A DNA stretch of 25,262 bases. It comes from a virus. Location of the stretch: positions 1 to 25,262 of IMG/VR virus record IMGVR_UViG_3300027649_000013, one strand, 5' to 3'. The notes below the pieces were generated by a model. The model saw nothing but the letters and a program-made list of their open reading frames with translations, was not told the origin of the DNA and searched no databases. A program made the position numbers and the translations under genes. Positions 16,501-22,631 of this stretch are shown here, piece after piece; position 1 is the first letter of the stretch, and each line of letters begins with the position of its first letter.

Positions 16501-17065
16501 CAATCTCGGGCTGACCACTCTACCCGCCACGCTCGACCAGTACCGCGCCCTGACCGAGGCGCAGGATCTAAGCACCAATGCCGGGCAGGGAATGTTCTCA
16601 GCGCTGGTGCAACTCGCGCCCGCGTTCGCATCGTTGACCAATGCGACTGAGCAGTTGGGCCAGGGTATCGTCGCGCTGACAGAGGACTATTTTGCCACGC
16701 TGACGGACTATATTCGCTACCAGCACACCAGGCAGACCGGCAGCAATACGCTGCTGAGCCAGACCAACGCATTCCGCCCGCCTGGGTTTGCCAGCGGCGG
16801 TAATTTCGCCGGTGGTCTACGCATCGTCGGGGAGAATGGCCCCGAGTTGGAGGCCACCGGCCCATCGCGCATCATCAGCAATAATGAGTTGATGGCCAAG
16901 CTGCGCAGCCCCGATGCTGGCAATGCTGCGTTTGTGGCGGAAATTCGCCAACTCCGCGCAGAACTCAAAAAAACTAACGATGCAATCGCACGCCACGTTT
17001 CAGCAACCGCCGATATGGTGCGTCGCTGGGACAACGATGGCATGCCCGCCGTGAGAACGGTATGA
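13574..17065 (+). CDS. Tail length tape measure protein
   Basis: At 1163 residues this is the largest gene and follows the chaperone pair, as expected. The ATG at 13574 with AAAGGA six bases upstream is preferred to the TTG two codons earlier. The N-terminal part is helical (YAEYTQGLDKSSQAALMHAK), with a block LDDMAQKTGSSVENLSRIQ typical of phage tape measures. Long helices follow to about residue 580, then an Ala/Gly-rich hydrophobic stretch around 610-740 that could insert into the host membrane. The end carries the familiar GFASGGNFAGG...VGENGPELE segment. The protein sets tail length and leads DNA into the cell. Its stop overlaps the next start (ATGA). Confidence 0.95.
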   Translation: MSALGSLVVKLALEYAEYTQGLDKSSQAALMHAKNVQRNFDSAEKSAKQYFSRIATGAVAAVAAYAGINAAIDRLSNSINTLAKLDDMAQKTGSSVENLSRIQKTVAAFGGDFGAVDNAIAKLAKGMGTIDSDTNKANNALKALGISSRDTAGNLRDPSQVMIEIARNLQNYADGAGKTALATDLFGKSGAEIMPVLNDMADNISRFSGVSTEAAQQASLLKDQMGLMSGHVDSLYTSMALNLMPALTDIAGAMNNTSTNTVAFTATADAAGIALKGLVTAGSLVGYVFTQVGTAIGAAAAMADRFAHLDFSGVKVIKDAFLSDAADNYASLGKFIGDVWNGSSEVAKQTSKINTPAVAKPALNYQSGAAAASASDAKAAINAYDKLIGSIHEKTAAQALELSGQAKLTDGQKTALDAMVKLRDGTLNLTSVQKIKLTGDLENLLTTEQSVTAMQAAKKAADDLIQSGQRQITGVQGQLDALREQNAMIGMSNEQIIALTGSKNEELAANLRSAAVYAGPLHDAYIQHANDLDALAQLQRDLVKEQQIAKAGEDWSRMWSTMEQTGRMAFVQFAAHGTSAMASIGQSIKMSIIDLLYQLTVRKWIINIGTSLSGSFAAGAANAAGGSVSGGGISLMNIASSASNVFSAVTGGLTSTLGSGIAGLGSMFGSSAVSAFGAGLAGSTAGIFSAAGGAGTAFIGGAGTAIGGAGMGAAATIGASLAAMAGPAIALIAVDLVFRKLAGDKVIGGGVGKVLNYVPVLGPMLNTMFGRGPFKPAGPQELVGQFDASGFEGDLQQTMRSKGGWFRKNRYRVDHTALSEDTQQGLSSVVATASAIYADLIQSADEGARSLAGWTYSVRRQIDSEEKIKQLTIDVSNSLGMRLVPELAAVQQKGEQLTDTAKRMRSEFILTTELIDLTGQSFGALGLASTVARDNLIQLFGGVDKAAAPLQAYYQSFYTDAERNASGWRLLNHALSNLGLTTLPATLDQYRALTEAQDLSTNAGQGMFSALVQLAPAFASLTNATEQLGQGIVALTEDYFATLTDYIRYQHTRQTGSNTLLSQTNAFRPPGFASGGNFAGGLRIVGENGPELEATGPSRIISNNELMAKLRSPDAGNAAFVAEIRQLRAELKKTNDAIARHVSATADMVRRWDNDGMPAVRTV

Positions 17066-17967
17066 AGATGATTCGGCCCATGCCGGTAAACGATGCCGCC
17101 CTGACCAGCAGCAACGTACCAGAAACTGATTACGCGGCGTACAACCCGGCAACGACTTATACCCTGGGCGCGCGCGTGATTTACATCGCCGCCGATAAGC
17201 ATTGGATCATCGAGTCTCTGCAAAACGCCAACACAGGGCACGCGCCGACCGGGTTGGCAGCAGATACCTGGTGGCTGAAAGTGGGCGCGACCAATCGCTG
17301 GCGCATGTTTGATGCGGTGGTGTCGGGACAAACCAGTAACGCTGATAGCATTGATGTGACGATCAATTGCACTGGTCGGGTCAACGGCATCGCGCTGATG
17401 AATATCGCCGGAGCGACGGTTCGCATCATCGTCACGGACGCCATTGATGGTGTTGTTTACGACAAAACGACCAGCCTGGTTTCGACAATGGGAATCACTG
17501 ACTGGTACGTGTATTTCTACGAGCCGATTGTTCGCGTGTCTGATTTTGTGGCGCTGGATCTGCCGGCGTACTACGCCCCCACTGTGAGGGTGATTTTATC
17601 GGCGCCAGGTGCCACAGCACTGCTGGGCGAATTGATGCTCGGGATGCAGTTTAATATTGGGATCACCGACAATGGCGCATCGGTCGGGATCGATGATTAC
17701 AGCGTCAAACAGCAGGATGTGTGGGGTAATTTCAGCATTCTGGAGCGCGCCTACAGCAAGCGTGCCACTTTTGCGGTTGAGGTCGAAAACGTGCGCATCG
17801 ATGCGCTACATTTGCTCCTGGCATCTTATCGCGCCACGCCAGTGGTGTGGGTCGGCATCGAAGGGTATTCCTCAACATTTATTTACGGGTTTTACAAAGG
17901 ATTTCGCATCGACATTCCAGGGCCGGTGGTGTCAGCCTGCAGCCTCGATCTCGCCGGGCTGACATAA
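17062..17967 (+). CDS. Distal tail protein with N-terminal carbohydrate-binding-like segment
   Basis: The 301-residue protein has a segment near 25-75 (YAAYNPATTYTLGARVIY, then WWLKVG) that resembles the aromatic-rich CBM5/12-like modules found in phage tail proteins. The rest is beta-rich, with IDDYSVKQQDVWGNFSILERAYSKRATFAV and WVGIEGYSSTFIYGFYKGFRID near the end, a pattern I have seen in prophage tail genes without an assigned function. It starts in the tape measure stop (ATGA), so it is probably a baseplate or tail-tip component acting between tube and fibre. The second possible start, at 17068, has no better ribosome binding site. Receptor or glycan binding is inferred from the N-terminal segment only. 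Confidence 0.7.
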   Translation: MKMIRPMPVNDAALTSSNVPETDYAAYNPATTYTLGARVIYIAADKHWIIESLQNANTGHAPTGLAADTWWLKVGATNRWRMFDAVVSGQTSNADSIDVTINCTGRVNGIALMNIAGATVRIIVTDAIDGVVYDKTTSLVSTMGITDWYVYFYEPIVRVSDFVALDLPAYYAPTVRVILSAPGATALLGELMLGMQFNIGITDNGASVGIDDYSVKQQDVWGNFSILERAYSKRATFAVEVENVRIDALHLLLASYRATPVVWVGIEGYSSTFIYGFYKGFRIDIPGPVVSACSLDLAGLT

Positions 17968-18003
17968 GGCGTATCAGAACACTTTAACCACAGGACTAGA
18001 ATT

Positions 18004-18912
18004 ATGCCAGCGATTACCTTGCTACCTACGCCAGCACCCTCCCGAACAATGATTGATGCGGTCTATGTGCCCGCAGCCGATGCACTGATGGGCGCACTGC
18101 CTCAGTTGGTCGCTGAGATCAATGTAGCCGTGACCGCCATGAACAACAACTCGACCAACGCTACCAGCACCACGGCGCTGAGTATTGGAGCTGGAACCAA
18201 GAGCCTGACCGTGCAGACGAGCAAGAGCTACGTTGTTGGGCAGAGTTTAAAAATAGCATCTTCCGCAAGTCCTTCAAATTACATGATCGGCTATGTAACT
18301 GCATATACGGCCGAGACAGGTGCGCTTGTTGTCACCGTGACGCAGCACAGCGGATCGGGAACAATTGCAGCATGGACGGTGACGCTTGCAGTTGAAGGGG
18401 TGTTATCTCGCGTTGTGCTAAATGGCGCTACGAGTGGCTCTATTACGATCGAGGCGCCAGCCGTTGCAGGCTCTGGAACACTCACTCTACCAGTTGCGAC
18501 CGATACGCTGGTGGGCAAGGATACGGCTGATACGCTGACGAATAAGACTCTGGTCGCACCGGTGCTAGGTACACCGGTAAGTGGGGAGTTAACTAACTGC
18601 ACGGGGACAGTCAATTCTTTAAATGCTGGCATAGGAGTTAACCAGACTTGGACGAATGTTTTAACCACTCCGGGTAGATCGGCGGGAACAACTTATACGA
18701 ATAGCACTGGAAAACCTATCTTTGTTCTCATTACCTGCTCATCTGGCACGACAACTATAACCGGAACTGTGAATGGACTTACATTTACCTCTGGGATTGG
18801 GTCAGGGGCTTATTACAATGCCTCCACTATTTATCTAATTGTGCCAAATGGTAACACTTATAAAACCAACTCTTTTGGAGCTGGCATCCAGTCATGGTTT
18901 GAGCTACGTTAA
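18004..18912 (+). CDS. Tail fibre / receptor-binding protein
   Basis: The 302-residue protein has the mosaic layout of phage fibres. Residues 1-45 likely attach to the tail. A Ser/Thr/Val-rich beta part follows. Near 160-200 is the widespread fibre segment GSGTLTLPVATDTLVGKDTA followed by DTLTNKTLVAPVLGTP. The C-terminal ~100 residues are Gly/Thr/Ser-rich with aromatic residues (GAYYNASTIYLIVPNGN), suitable for a trimeric receptor-binding tip. From about 18600 onward the DNA is visibly AT-richer than the preceding tail genes, which suggests a swapped tip. AGGA precedes the ATG. The following gene is probably its assembly helper. Confidence 0.82.
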   Translation: MPAITLLPTPAPSRTMIDAVYVPAADALMGALPQLVAEINVAVTAMNNNSTNATSTTALSIGAGTKSLTVQTSKSYVVGQSLKIASSASPSNYMIGYVTAYTAETGALVVTVTQHSGSGTIAAWTVTLAVEGVLSRVVLNGATSGSITIEAPAVAGSGTLTLPVATDTLVGKDTADTLTNKTLVAPVLGTPVSGELTNCTGTVNSLNAGIGVNQTWTNVLTTPGRSAGTTYTNSTGKPIFVLITCSSGTTTITGTVNGLTFTSGIGSGAYYNASTIYLIVPNGNTYKTNSFGAGIQSWFELR

Positions 18913-18927
18913 AAAGGATAGTTGATA

Positions 18928-19335
18928 ATGATTTACTACAAGGATTTAACCACTAACGAAGTCTACGGATATGATGAGACAGAAGAATCGCAACTGCCAT
19001 ATATCCAGCAATCTATTGATAACGGATGGGAGAATGTTACTGGGAGTTATCCCCCTCCTCCTCTGCCGCCAACGGCAGAGCAGAATCAACAAAAAGCCTC
19101 CGGGTTGTTATACAACACCGACTGGACGACCATATCTGACATAGGGCTACCAACAGCCAGTCCCAGATTAGCGAATCAAGCAGAGTTTATTGCGTATCGC
19201 CAAGAGATTCGTCAGATTGCTGTGTACCCTTTAGCAGGTGAAATAATCTGGCCCACACTACCAACTGAAGTTTGGGTACCGATTCCGCCGTTGGATGAAT
19301 TCCTGTCAGTGCTGCCGACTCAGACGATACCGTAA
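18928..19335 (+). CDS. Probable tail fibre assembly protein, 135 aa
   Basis: The ATG at 18928 follows AAAAGGA; an in-frame TTG two codons earlier is less likely. The N-terminus MIYYKDLTTNEVYGYDE and the later pattern LLYNTDWTTISDIG with EFIAYRQEIRQIA match the general form of tail fibre assembly proteins (A/L-x-x-TDW, then YR-x-x-LR-x-I). A Pro-rich run (PPPPLPP) joins the halves. It directly follows the fibre gene, as chaperones of this type do, and shares its lower G+C, so the two genes may have been acquired together. Function is to help fold or attach the fibre. Confidence 0.78.
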   Translation: MIYYKDLTTNEVYGYDETEESQLPYIQQSIDNGWENVTGSYPPPPLPPTAEQNQQKASGLLYNTDWTTISDIGLPTASPRLANQAEFIAYRQEIRQIAVYPLAGEIIWPTLPTEVWVPIPPLDEFLSVLPTQTIP

Positions 19336-19355
19336 TCTATTTACATTCAACTACC

Positions 19356-19377
19356 AAGCCTCTTCGGGGGCTTTTTT
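19356..19377 (+). terminator. Rho-independent terminator at the end of the tail genes
   Basis: AAGCCTC and GGGGCTT pair over seven positions (one G-U) around a TTCG tetraloop, with T continuing to 19377. It ends the tail fibre unit and lies 26 bases before the first small lysis-region gene. Confidence 0.8.
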
Positions 19378-19403
19378 ATTGCTCTAAATTCAGGAGGAAC
19401 ATC

Positions 19404-19619
19404 ATGGCAATCGAAAAAGAAAAGGAGAAATGTGTGGTGACATCGGTCAAGGATGTGGCTGCGAGAATCAGGCGATCGATTGCTGCTGTCGAGGCAGACA
19501 TGGAGCCGGCTGTTGACAGGTTGGTGGTGCGTTTGGCTGCAAAAAAACATTCTACGGCATTCCTGTTCACCATCATCGTGGCCGCGTTCGTGGTTGGACT
19601 GCTTGCAGGCAAATCGTGA
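19404..19619 (+). CDS. Small membrane protein with C-terminal transmembrane segment, 71 aa
   Basis: A very strong AGGAGG precedes the ATG at 19404. The first 45 residues are charged and helical (MAIEKEKEKCVVTSVKDVAAR and on), followed by a hydrophobic segment near 51-68 (STAFLFTIIVAAFVVGLLAG) that ends the protein. The form is that of a tail-anchored inner membrane protein, broadly similar to DUF883-like helical proteins, but I do not assign a family. Its stop overlaps the next start by GTGA. The position before the endolysin suggests a part in lysis, such as a holin-related or antiholin-like protein; this is not proven. Confidence 0.75.
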   Translation: MAIEKEKEKCVVTSVKDVAARIRRSIAAVEADMEPAVDRLVVRLAAKKHSTAFLFTIIVAAFVVGLLAGKS

Positions 19620-19795
19620 TCCCAGAAGTGTGGGAATGGCTCGCCGGCCAGATCATCGTTGGTGCTGCAATTTGGGGCGGAATCCGCGCAGATATTCGCG
19701 GAATTCATCACCGGCAAGATCAGTTAGGCAAGAGCATCACTGAGGCGCACCAGCGTATTGATCGGTTGTTGGAAAAAGGTCGTCACGAAGATTAA
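19616..19795 (+). CDS. Small membrane protein with GTG start, 59 aa
   Basis: Reading from the GTG at 19616, which overlaps the previous stop as GTGA, gives 59 residues to the TAA at 19793-19795. The first ~22 residues (MIPEVWEWLAGQIIVGAAIW) form a single membrane segment with aromatic edges. The rest is a charged helix (RADIRGIHHRQDQLGKSITE and on) ending LLEKGRHED, a possible coiled coil. Small proteins of this kind occur beside lysis genes in proteobacterial phages. It could be a holin partner or a spanin-like protein, but it has no lipoprotein signal. The overlap with a well-supported gene is the main evidence that it is translated. Confidence 0.72.
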   Translation: MIPEVWEWLAGQIIVGAAIWGGIRADIRGIHHRQDQLGKSITEAHQRIDRLLEKGRHED

Positions 19796-19876
19796 CGAAT
19801 CGCCCCGGCGCACCTGTCATAGCACTCTCCCCTTCCGTGCTGGCAATCGCCTGGGCACATTATTTGAGCGCCTCGA

Positions 19877-20365
19877 ATGACACCAAATCAAAAAGCATTT
19901 CTGGAAATGATTGCTTACAGCGAACTGGGCTCCGCACTGTTGAAATCCTCCGACAATGGATACAACGTCATAGTCGGGTCAACACCGGCGCACCCGATCC
20001 TGTTTCACGACTACTCAAAACATCCGCGTCAACTGATAAAGCTGAGGCCCACGCTTGCATCAACTGCGGCGGGCCGCTATCAATTGCTTGCTCGTTACTT
20101 CGATGCATACAAACTCAGCATGGCCCTACCAGACTTCTCGCCGCATAGCCAAGACTTGATTGCGCTGCAACAGATCAAGGAGTGCCGTGCGCTGGATGAC
20201 ATCGAGGCCGGAAAGTTCCAGTCGGCCGTTAGGAAGTGCGCTCACATTTGGGCAAGCCTCCCCGGTGCCGGTTATGGCCAACACGAAAACAACATGGAAA
20301 ACCTACAAGCGGCCTACAAGCAAGCTGGCGGCACGCTGGTGGTTTCACAAAAGGATGATCTATGA
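19877..20365 (+). CDS. Endolysin, lambda R-like lytic transglycosylase (GH104)
   Basis: The 162-residue protein closely follows lambda R: QKAFLEMIAYSE (catalytic E16, equal to lambda Glu19), GYNVIVG, DYSKHPRQLIKLRPTL, STAAGRYQLLARYFDAYKL, FSPHSQDLIALQQIKE and IWASLPGAGYGQ. The enzyme cuts the glycan chain of peptidoglycan, forming anhydro-muramic ends. It has no signal peptide or anchor, so it depends on a holin for release. Two short insertions relative to lambda lie after SE and after VIVG. Its last codon overlaps the holin start (ATGA). The ribosome binding site is weak (GAG), which may delay or limit synthesis. Confidence 0.95.
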   Translation: MTPNQKAFLEMIAYSELGSALLKSSDNGYNVIVGSTPAHPILFHDYSKHPRQLIKLRPTLASTAAGRYQLLARYFDAYKLSMALPDFSPHSQDLIALQQIKECRALDDIEAGKFQSAVRKCAHIWASLPGAGYGQHENNMENLQAAYKQAGGTLVVSQKDDL

Positions 20366-20619
20366 AAGATGGCTACAAAAAGGTTTGCCGAGACTGGTTC
20401 ACAGAAACCAATAATCTAACCCATGATCCGGTACGGGCGCTGGCGGCTGGTGTGATATTGGCCGGTGTAATACTCGTTGTTTACTCAGTGGTTTGGCGTG
20501 GTGAAAAATTCGACGTGCAAACATTCGGGATTGGCATGGCCAGCTTGTTTGCTGGCGTGGGCGCGGCACTGGGATTAAAGAAAGAATCTACCCATGCGCA
20601 GGGCAAGGATGACAGCTAA
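20362..20619 (+). CDS. Holin-like protein with two membrane segments, 85 aa
   Basis: The protein has a charged N-terminus, a hydrophobic helix near 26-45 (RALAAGVILAGVILVVYSVV), a short charged link (WRGEKFDVQ) and a second helix near 53-72 (TFGIGMASLFAGVGAALGL), ending in a charged tail. Two helices, small size and overlap with the endolysin gene fit a class II-type holin that opens the inner membrane. The order endolysin then holin is the reverse of lambda but occurs in other phages. No dual start motif is obvious. Confidence 0.78.
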   Translation: MKDGYKKVCRDWFTETNNLTHDPVRALAAGVILAGVILVVYSVVWRGEKFDVQTFGIGMASLFAGVGAALGLKKESTHAQGKDDS

Positions 20620-21202
20620 AATTCTGGCATTCAAGGAATTCCTGCTGATCGTTGCAATCTCCGTGGTGCTGTTCGCCATATCCTGGGGATGGCATTGGTA
20701 TCGTGAGCATGGTGCGCCTGTTGGGAAGTCTCTGCCCGCTGTTATTTCCTGGGAAGTCGCTCATCAGCCACATGAGTTGGCCGACATGAAGGTTCCGCCC
20801 GAAGTTATTGCTGGCGGAAAGAGGGTCAAGGAAAACCTGAATCTTCCTGCCTCAGTAGTGCAGCAGGACAGCAAAAAGGTGACGGGGGCCGCCACCACGA
20901 AGGCAGATGGTCACCGTCATACAATCACCAGTGTGCTGGATACATCCACCGGCAAGACCACCATGTATGACCGGGTAGACCCACTACCGTGGTTCCAATT
21001 TCTCACCAGTGGGCGTGTCGGCGCCTACTACGGAACAAGTGATCAAGGCGCGGCTGCCATGCTGCTTGTAGAGCAGGATTTGTTGCAGGTTAAGGCGCTT
21101 CGACTTGGAGTAATCGGTACGGTGACTCAACCTACCGGTATGAACGCTGGGCAGCTCTCAACCCATGGGTTTGTTGGCATCGGCGGACGGATCGAATGGT
21201 GA
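20594..21202 (+). CDS. Membrane-anchored phage protein, about 200 aa, unknown function
   Basis: The gene overlaps the holin end by 26 bases. ATG codons at 20594 and 20609 are both possible; the second has AGGG seven bases upstream. One N-terminal membrane helix (about 13-32, FLLIVAISVVLFAISWGWHWY) is followed by a soluble part with VPPEVIAGGKRVKENLNLPASVV, HTITSVLDTSTGKTTMYDR, and a beta-rich end with two Gly-rich turns. I have an impression of similar proteins at the end of lysis cassettes in proteobacterial prophages, but no function is known. The topology, membrane anchor and periplasmic domain, would suit a spanin-like or superinfection role. It does not look like Rz. Confidence 0.72.
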   Translation: MRRARMTAKILAFKEFLLIVAISVVLFAISWGWHWYREHGAPVGKSLPAVISWEVAHQPHELADMKVPPEVIAGGKRVKENLNLPASVVQQDSKKVTGAATTKADGHRHTITSVLDTSTGKTTMYDRVDPLPWFQFLTSGRVGAYYGTSDQGAAAMLLVEQDLLQVKALRLGVIGTVTQPTGMNAGQLSTHGFVGIGGRIEW

Positions 21203-21245
21203 TTATATTCCTCCAAGTATTCGACATAAATATACGCAGTTAACT

Positions 21246-21533
21246 GACATCGATCTGATCACGGCATTGAACGCCACGCTGCGCTACTGCCCGGTGCTGG
21301 CCACTGAGCCCGAGGGGCGGCTCGCCGCCATCGTGGATTTCACGTTCAACCTCGGGGCGGGGCGGCTGCAGGCCTCGACGCTTAGGCGGCGGGTCAATCA
21401 GCGGGACTGGCATGGAGCGGGCCAGGAGCTGCGGCGGTGGGTGTATGGCGGCGGGGTTGTGCTGCCGGGGTTGGTGATTAGGCGGGAGGCGGAGATCGCC
21501 CTGCTGATCGCCGGGGTGAAGACCAGCGTCTAG
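21246..21533 (+). pseudogene. C-terminal remnant of a GH24 (T4-type) lysozyme
   Basis: The frame gives ALNATLRYCPVLATEPEGRL, then AAIVDFTFNLGAGRLQ, STLRRRVN, and RRWVYGGGVVLPGLVIRREA, the C-terminal half of phage/bacterial GH24 endolysins. The N-terminal half with the catalytic Glu and the GYG motif is absent: upstream DNA is the end of the preceding gene and about 45 AT-rich bases. An ATG at 21165 is in frame but encodes unrelated residues. The remnant is G+C-rich compared with both sides. It is probably left from another lysis module, cut at about 21205-21250 by recombination. It marks the likely edge between phage and host DNA. Confidence 0.75.
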
Positions 21534-21564
21534 GCCCCGAAGCAATCCCGGCGGGGCTGCATCG

Positions 21565-22578
21565 TCATGGATTGTTCCAGCAACCTGGACTCTGCGAATC
21601 AAAGAATGTCACGGTGGTGTCTGTCAACGAGCGGCCAACGGCCTCGAGGACATGGCGGCAGAAGGCCTGCTGATCAGCTTCTGTTTGACCAGTGAACACG
21701 GAGACCGCCATTCGTCTAGGCGGACTTGCCGCGATGGCATCGAGTATATGCTGGTCCCGTTCGTCAAAGCTCCAGCCATACACGACCACACTCTCCCCGA
21801 GAGCGGGCAGGGCCTTCTCATACATGTTCGTCAGGTAGTGACTTCGGCGAATCGCGGCAACTTTCACCTTACTGGTTCCCTCACTAACAAACACCGGCAC
21901 GTAGCACTCGGACGACCACTTTCGGGTAATCGTTGCGAGCAAATCACCCGTCGTGCCAGTGGATGCCTCGATCTTTGTCTCATCACCGATGTAGTCGCGA
22001 GCTACTGACAGACTGCCATGTGGATAGAACACCAGCGTTGATCCCACCGCGCGCTGATAAGGCGTCCGCAGGTATTCCCAGTCCGTCTGGAATTCACCGT
22101 GACGGAACACGTCCTTGAACCAGTTGCCGTTTGCTGCATTGAACAGCAGCATGGCCCAGTACAAGGTGAGGTCATAGTTTAGGCTGACGACAGTTGGGAA
22201 CGAGCTCGCGAAAGCGCCAATCCGTTGCAGGTCGGCCACAACATCGGCATGTACCGGATGCACGCTGTGCACCGCTTCGATCAGTGCTGTGCGTACTTCC
22301 GCGTAGGCAGCGGAGATATCGGTCGACGGCGACCCCAAGGCCGCGTTGACGTGCTCGGCATACCAGCATGCGAGCAGCACATGTTCAAAGTCGGTCGTGC
22401 CAATCTTCGCAAAGATTGGTGCAGTGGTAGGAAGCAGCCCTTTTGCGTCAGCCACGCTGTGAAGTGTTGGATATGCAAATTCTTCATGAATGGCGATGCT
22501 GGCGCCGTTGCCAAGAAGGATGGTACTCCAACTTTCTCTATGGATGCTTGCCCAGGTGACGATGTCGATTCTGTCCAT
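21565..22578 (-). CDS. SIR2-like (DUF4917-like) protein downstream of brxL
   Basis: The 337-residue protein shows the SIR2-fold motif series: LLGNGASI at 21-28 (nucleotide-binding Gly motif), TTDFE at 61-65, SLNYD at 132-136, PHGSL at 186-190 with the candidate catalytic His, and VYGWSFDERD at 266-275. This pattern matches the DUF4917/SIR2_2-like group. SIR2-domain proteins in defence systems often cleave NAD on phage infection. It has no membrane segment. It lies 53 bases after brxL on the same strand, so it may be co-transcribed with the BREX operon, although its ribosome binding site is weak. Whether it works with BREX, or separately as a defence gene in the same island, cannot be told from sequence. 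Confidence 0.82.
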   Translation of the reverse strand: MDRIDIVTWASIHRESWSTILLGNGASIAIHEEFAYPTLHSVADAKGLLPTTAPIFAKIGTTDFEHVLLACWYAEHVNAALGSPSTDISAAYAEVRTALIEAVHSVHPVHADVVADLQRIGAFASSFPTVVSLNYDLTLYWAMLLFNAANGNWFKDVFRHGEFQTDWEYLRTPYQRAVGSTLVFYPHGSLSVARDYIGDETKIEASTGTTGDLLATITRKWSSECYVPVFVSEGTSKVKVAAIRRSHYLTNMYEKALPALGESVVVYGWSFDERDQHILDAIAASPPRRMAVSVFTGQTEADQQAFCRHVLEAVGRSLTDTTVTFFDSQSPGCWNNP

Positions 22579-22631
22579 GTATTTCTACGTATCCAATCTG
22601 TGCGCTGGAAGTTGGGCTCCATTCGTTTGCA

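Noticed and set aside
21534-21557. GCCCCG...CGGGGC inverted repeat in the convergent gap as a two-way terminator
   Set aside because: The stem has six pairs with a 12-base loop and no T-run on either side, so I cannot support a terminator call.
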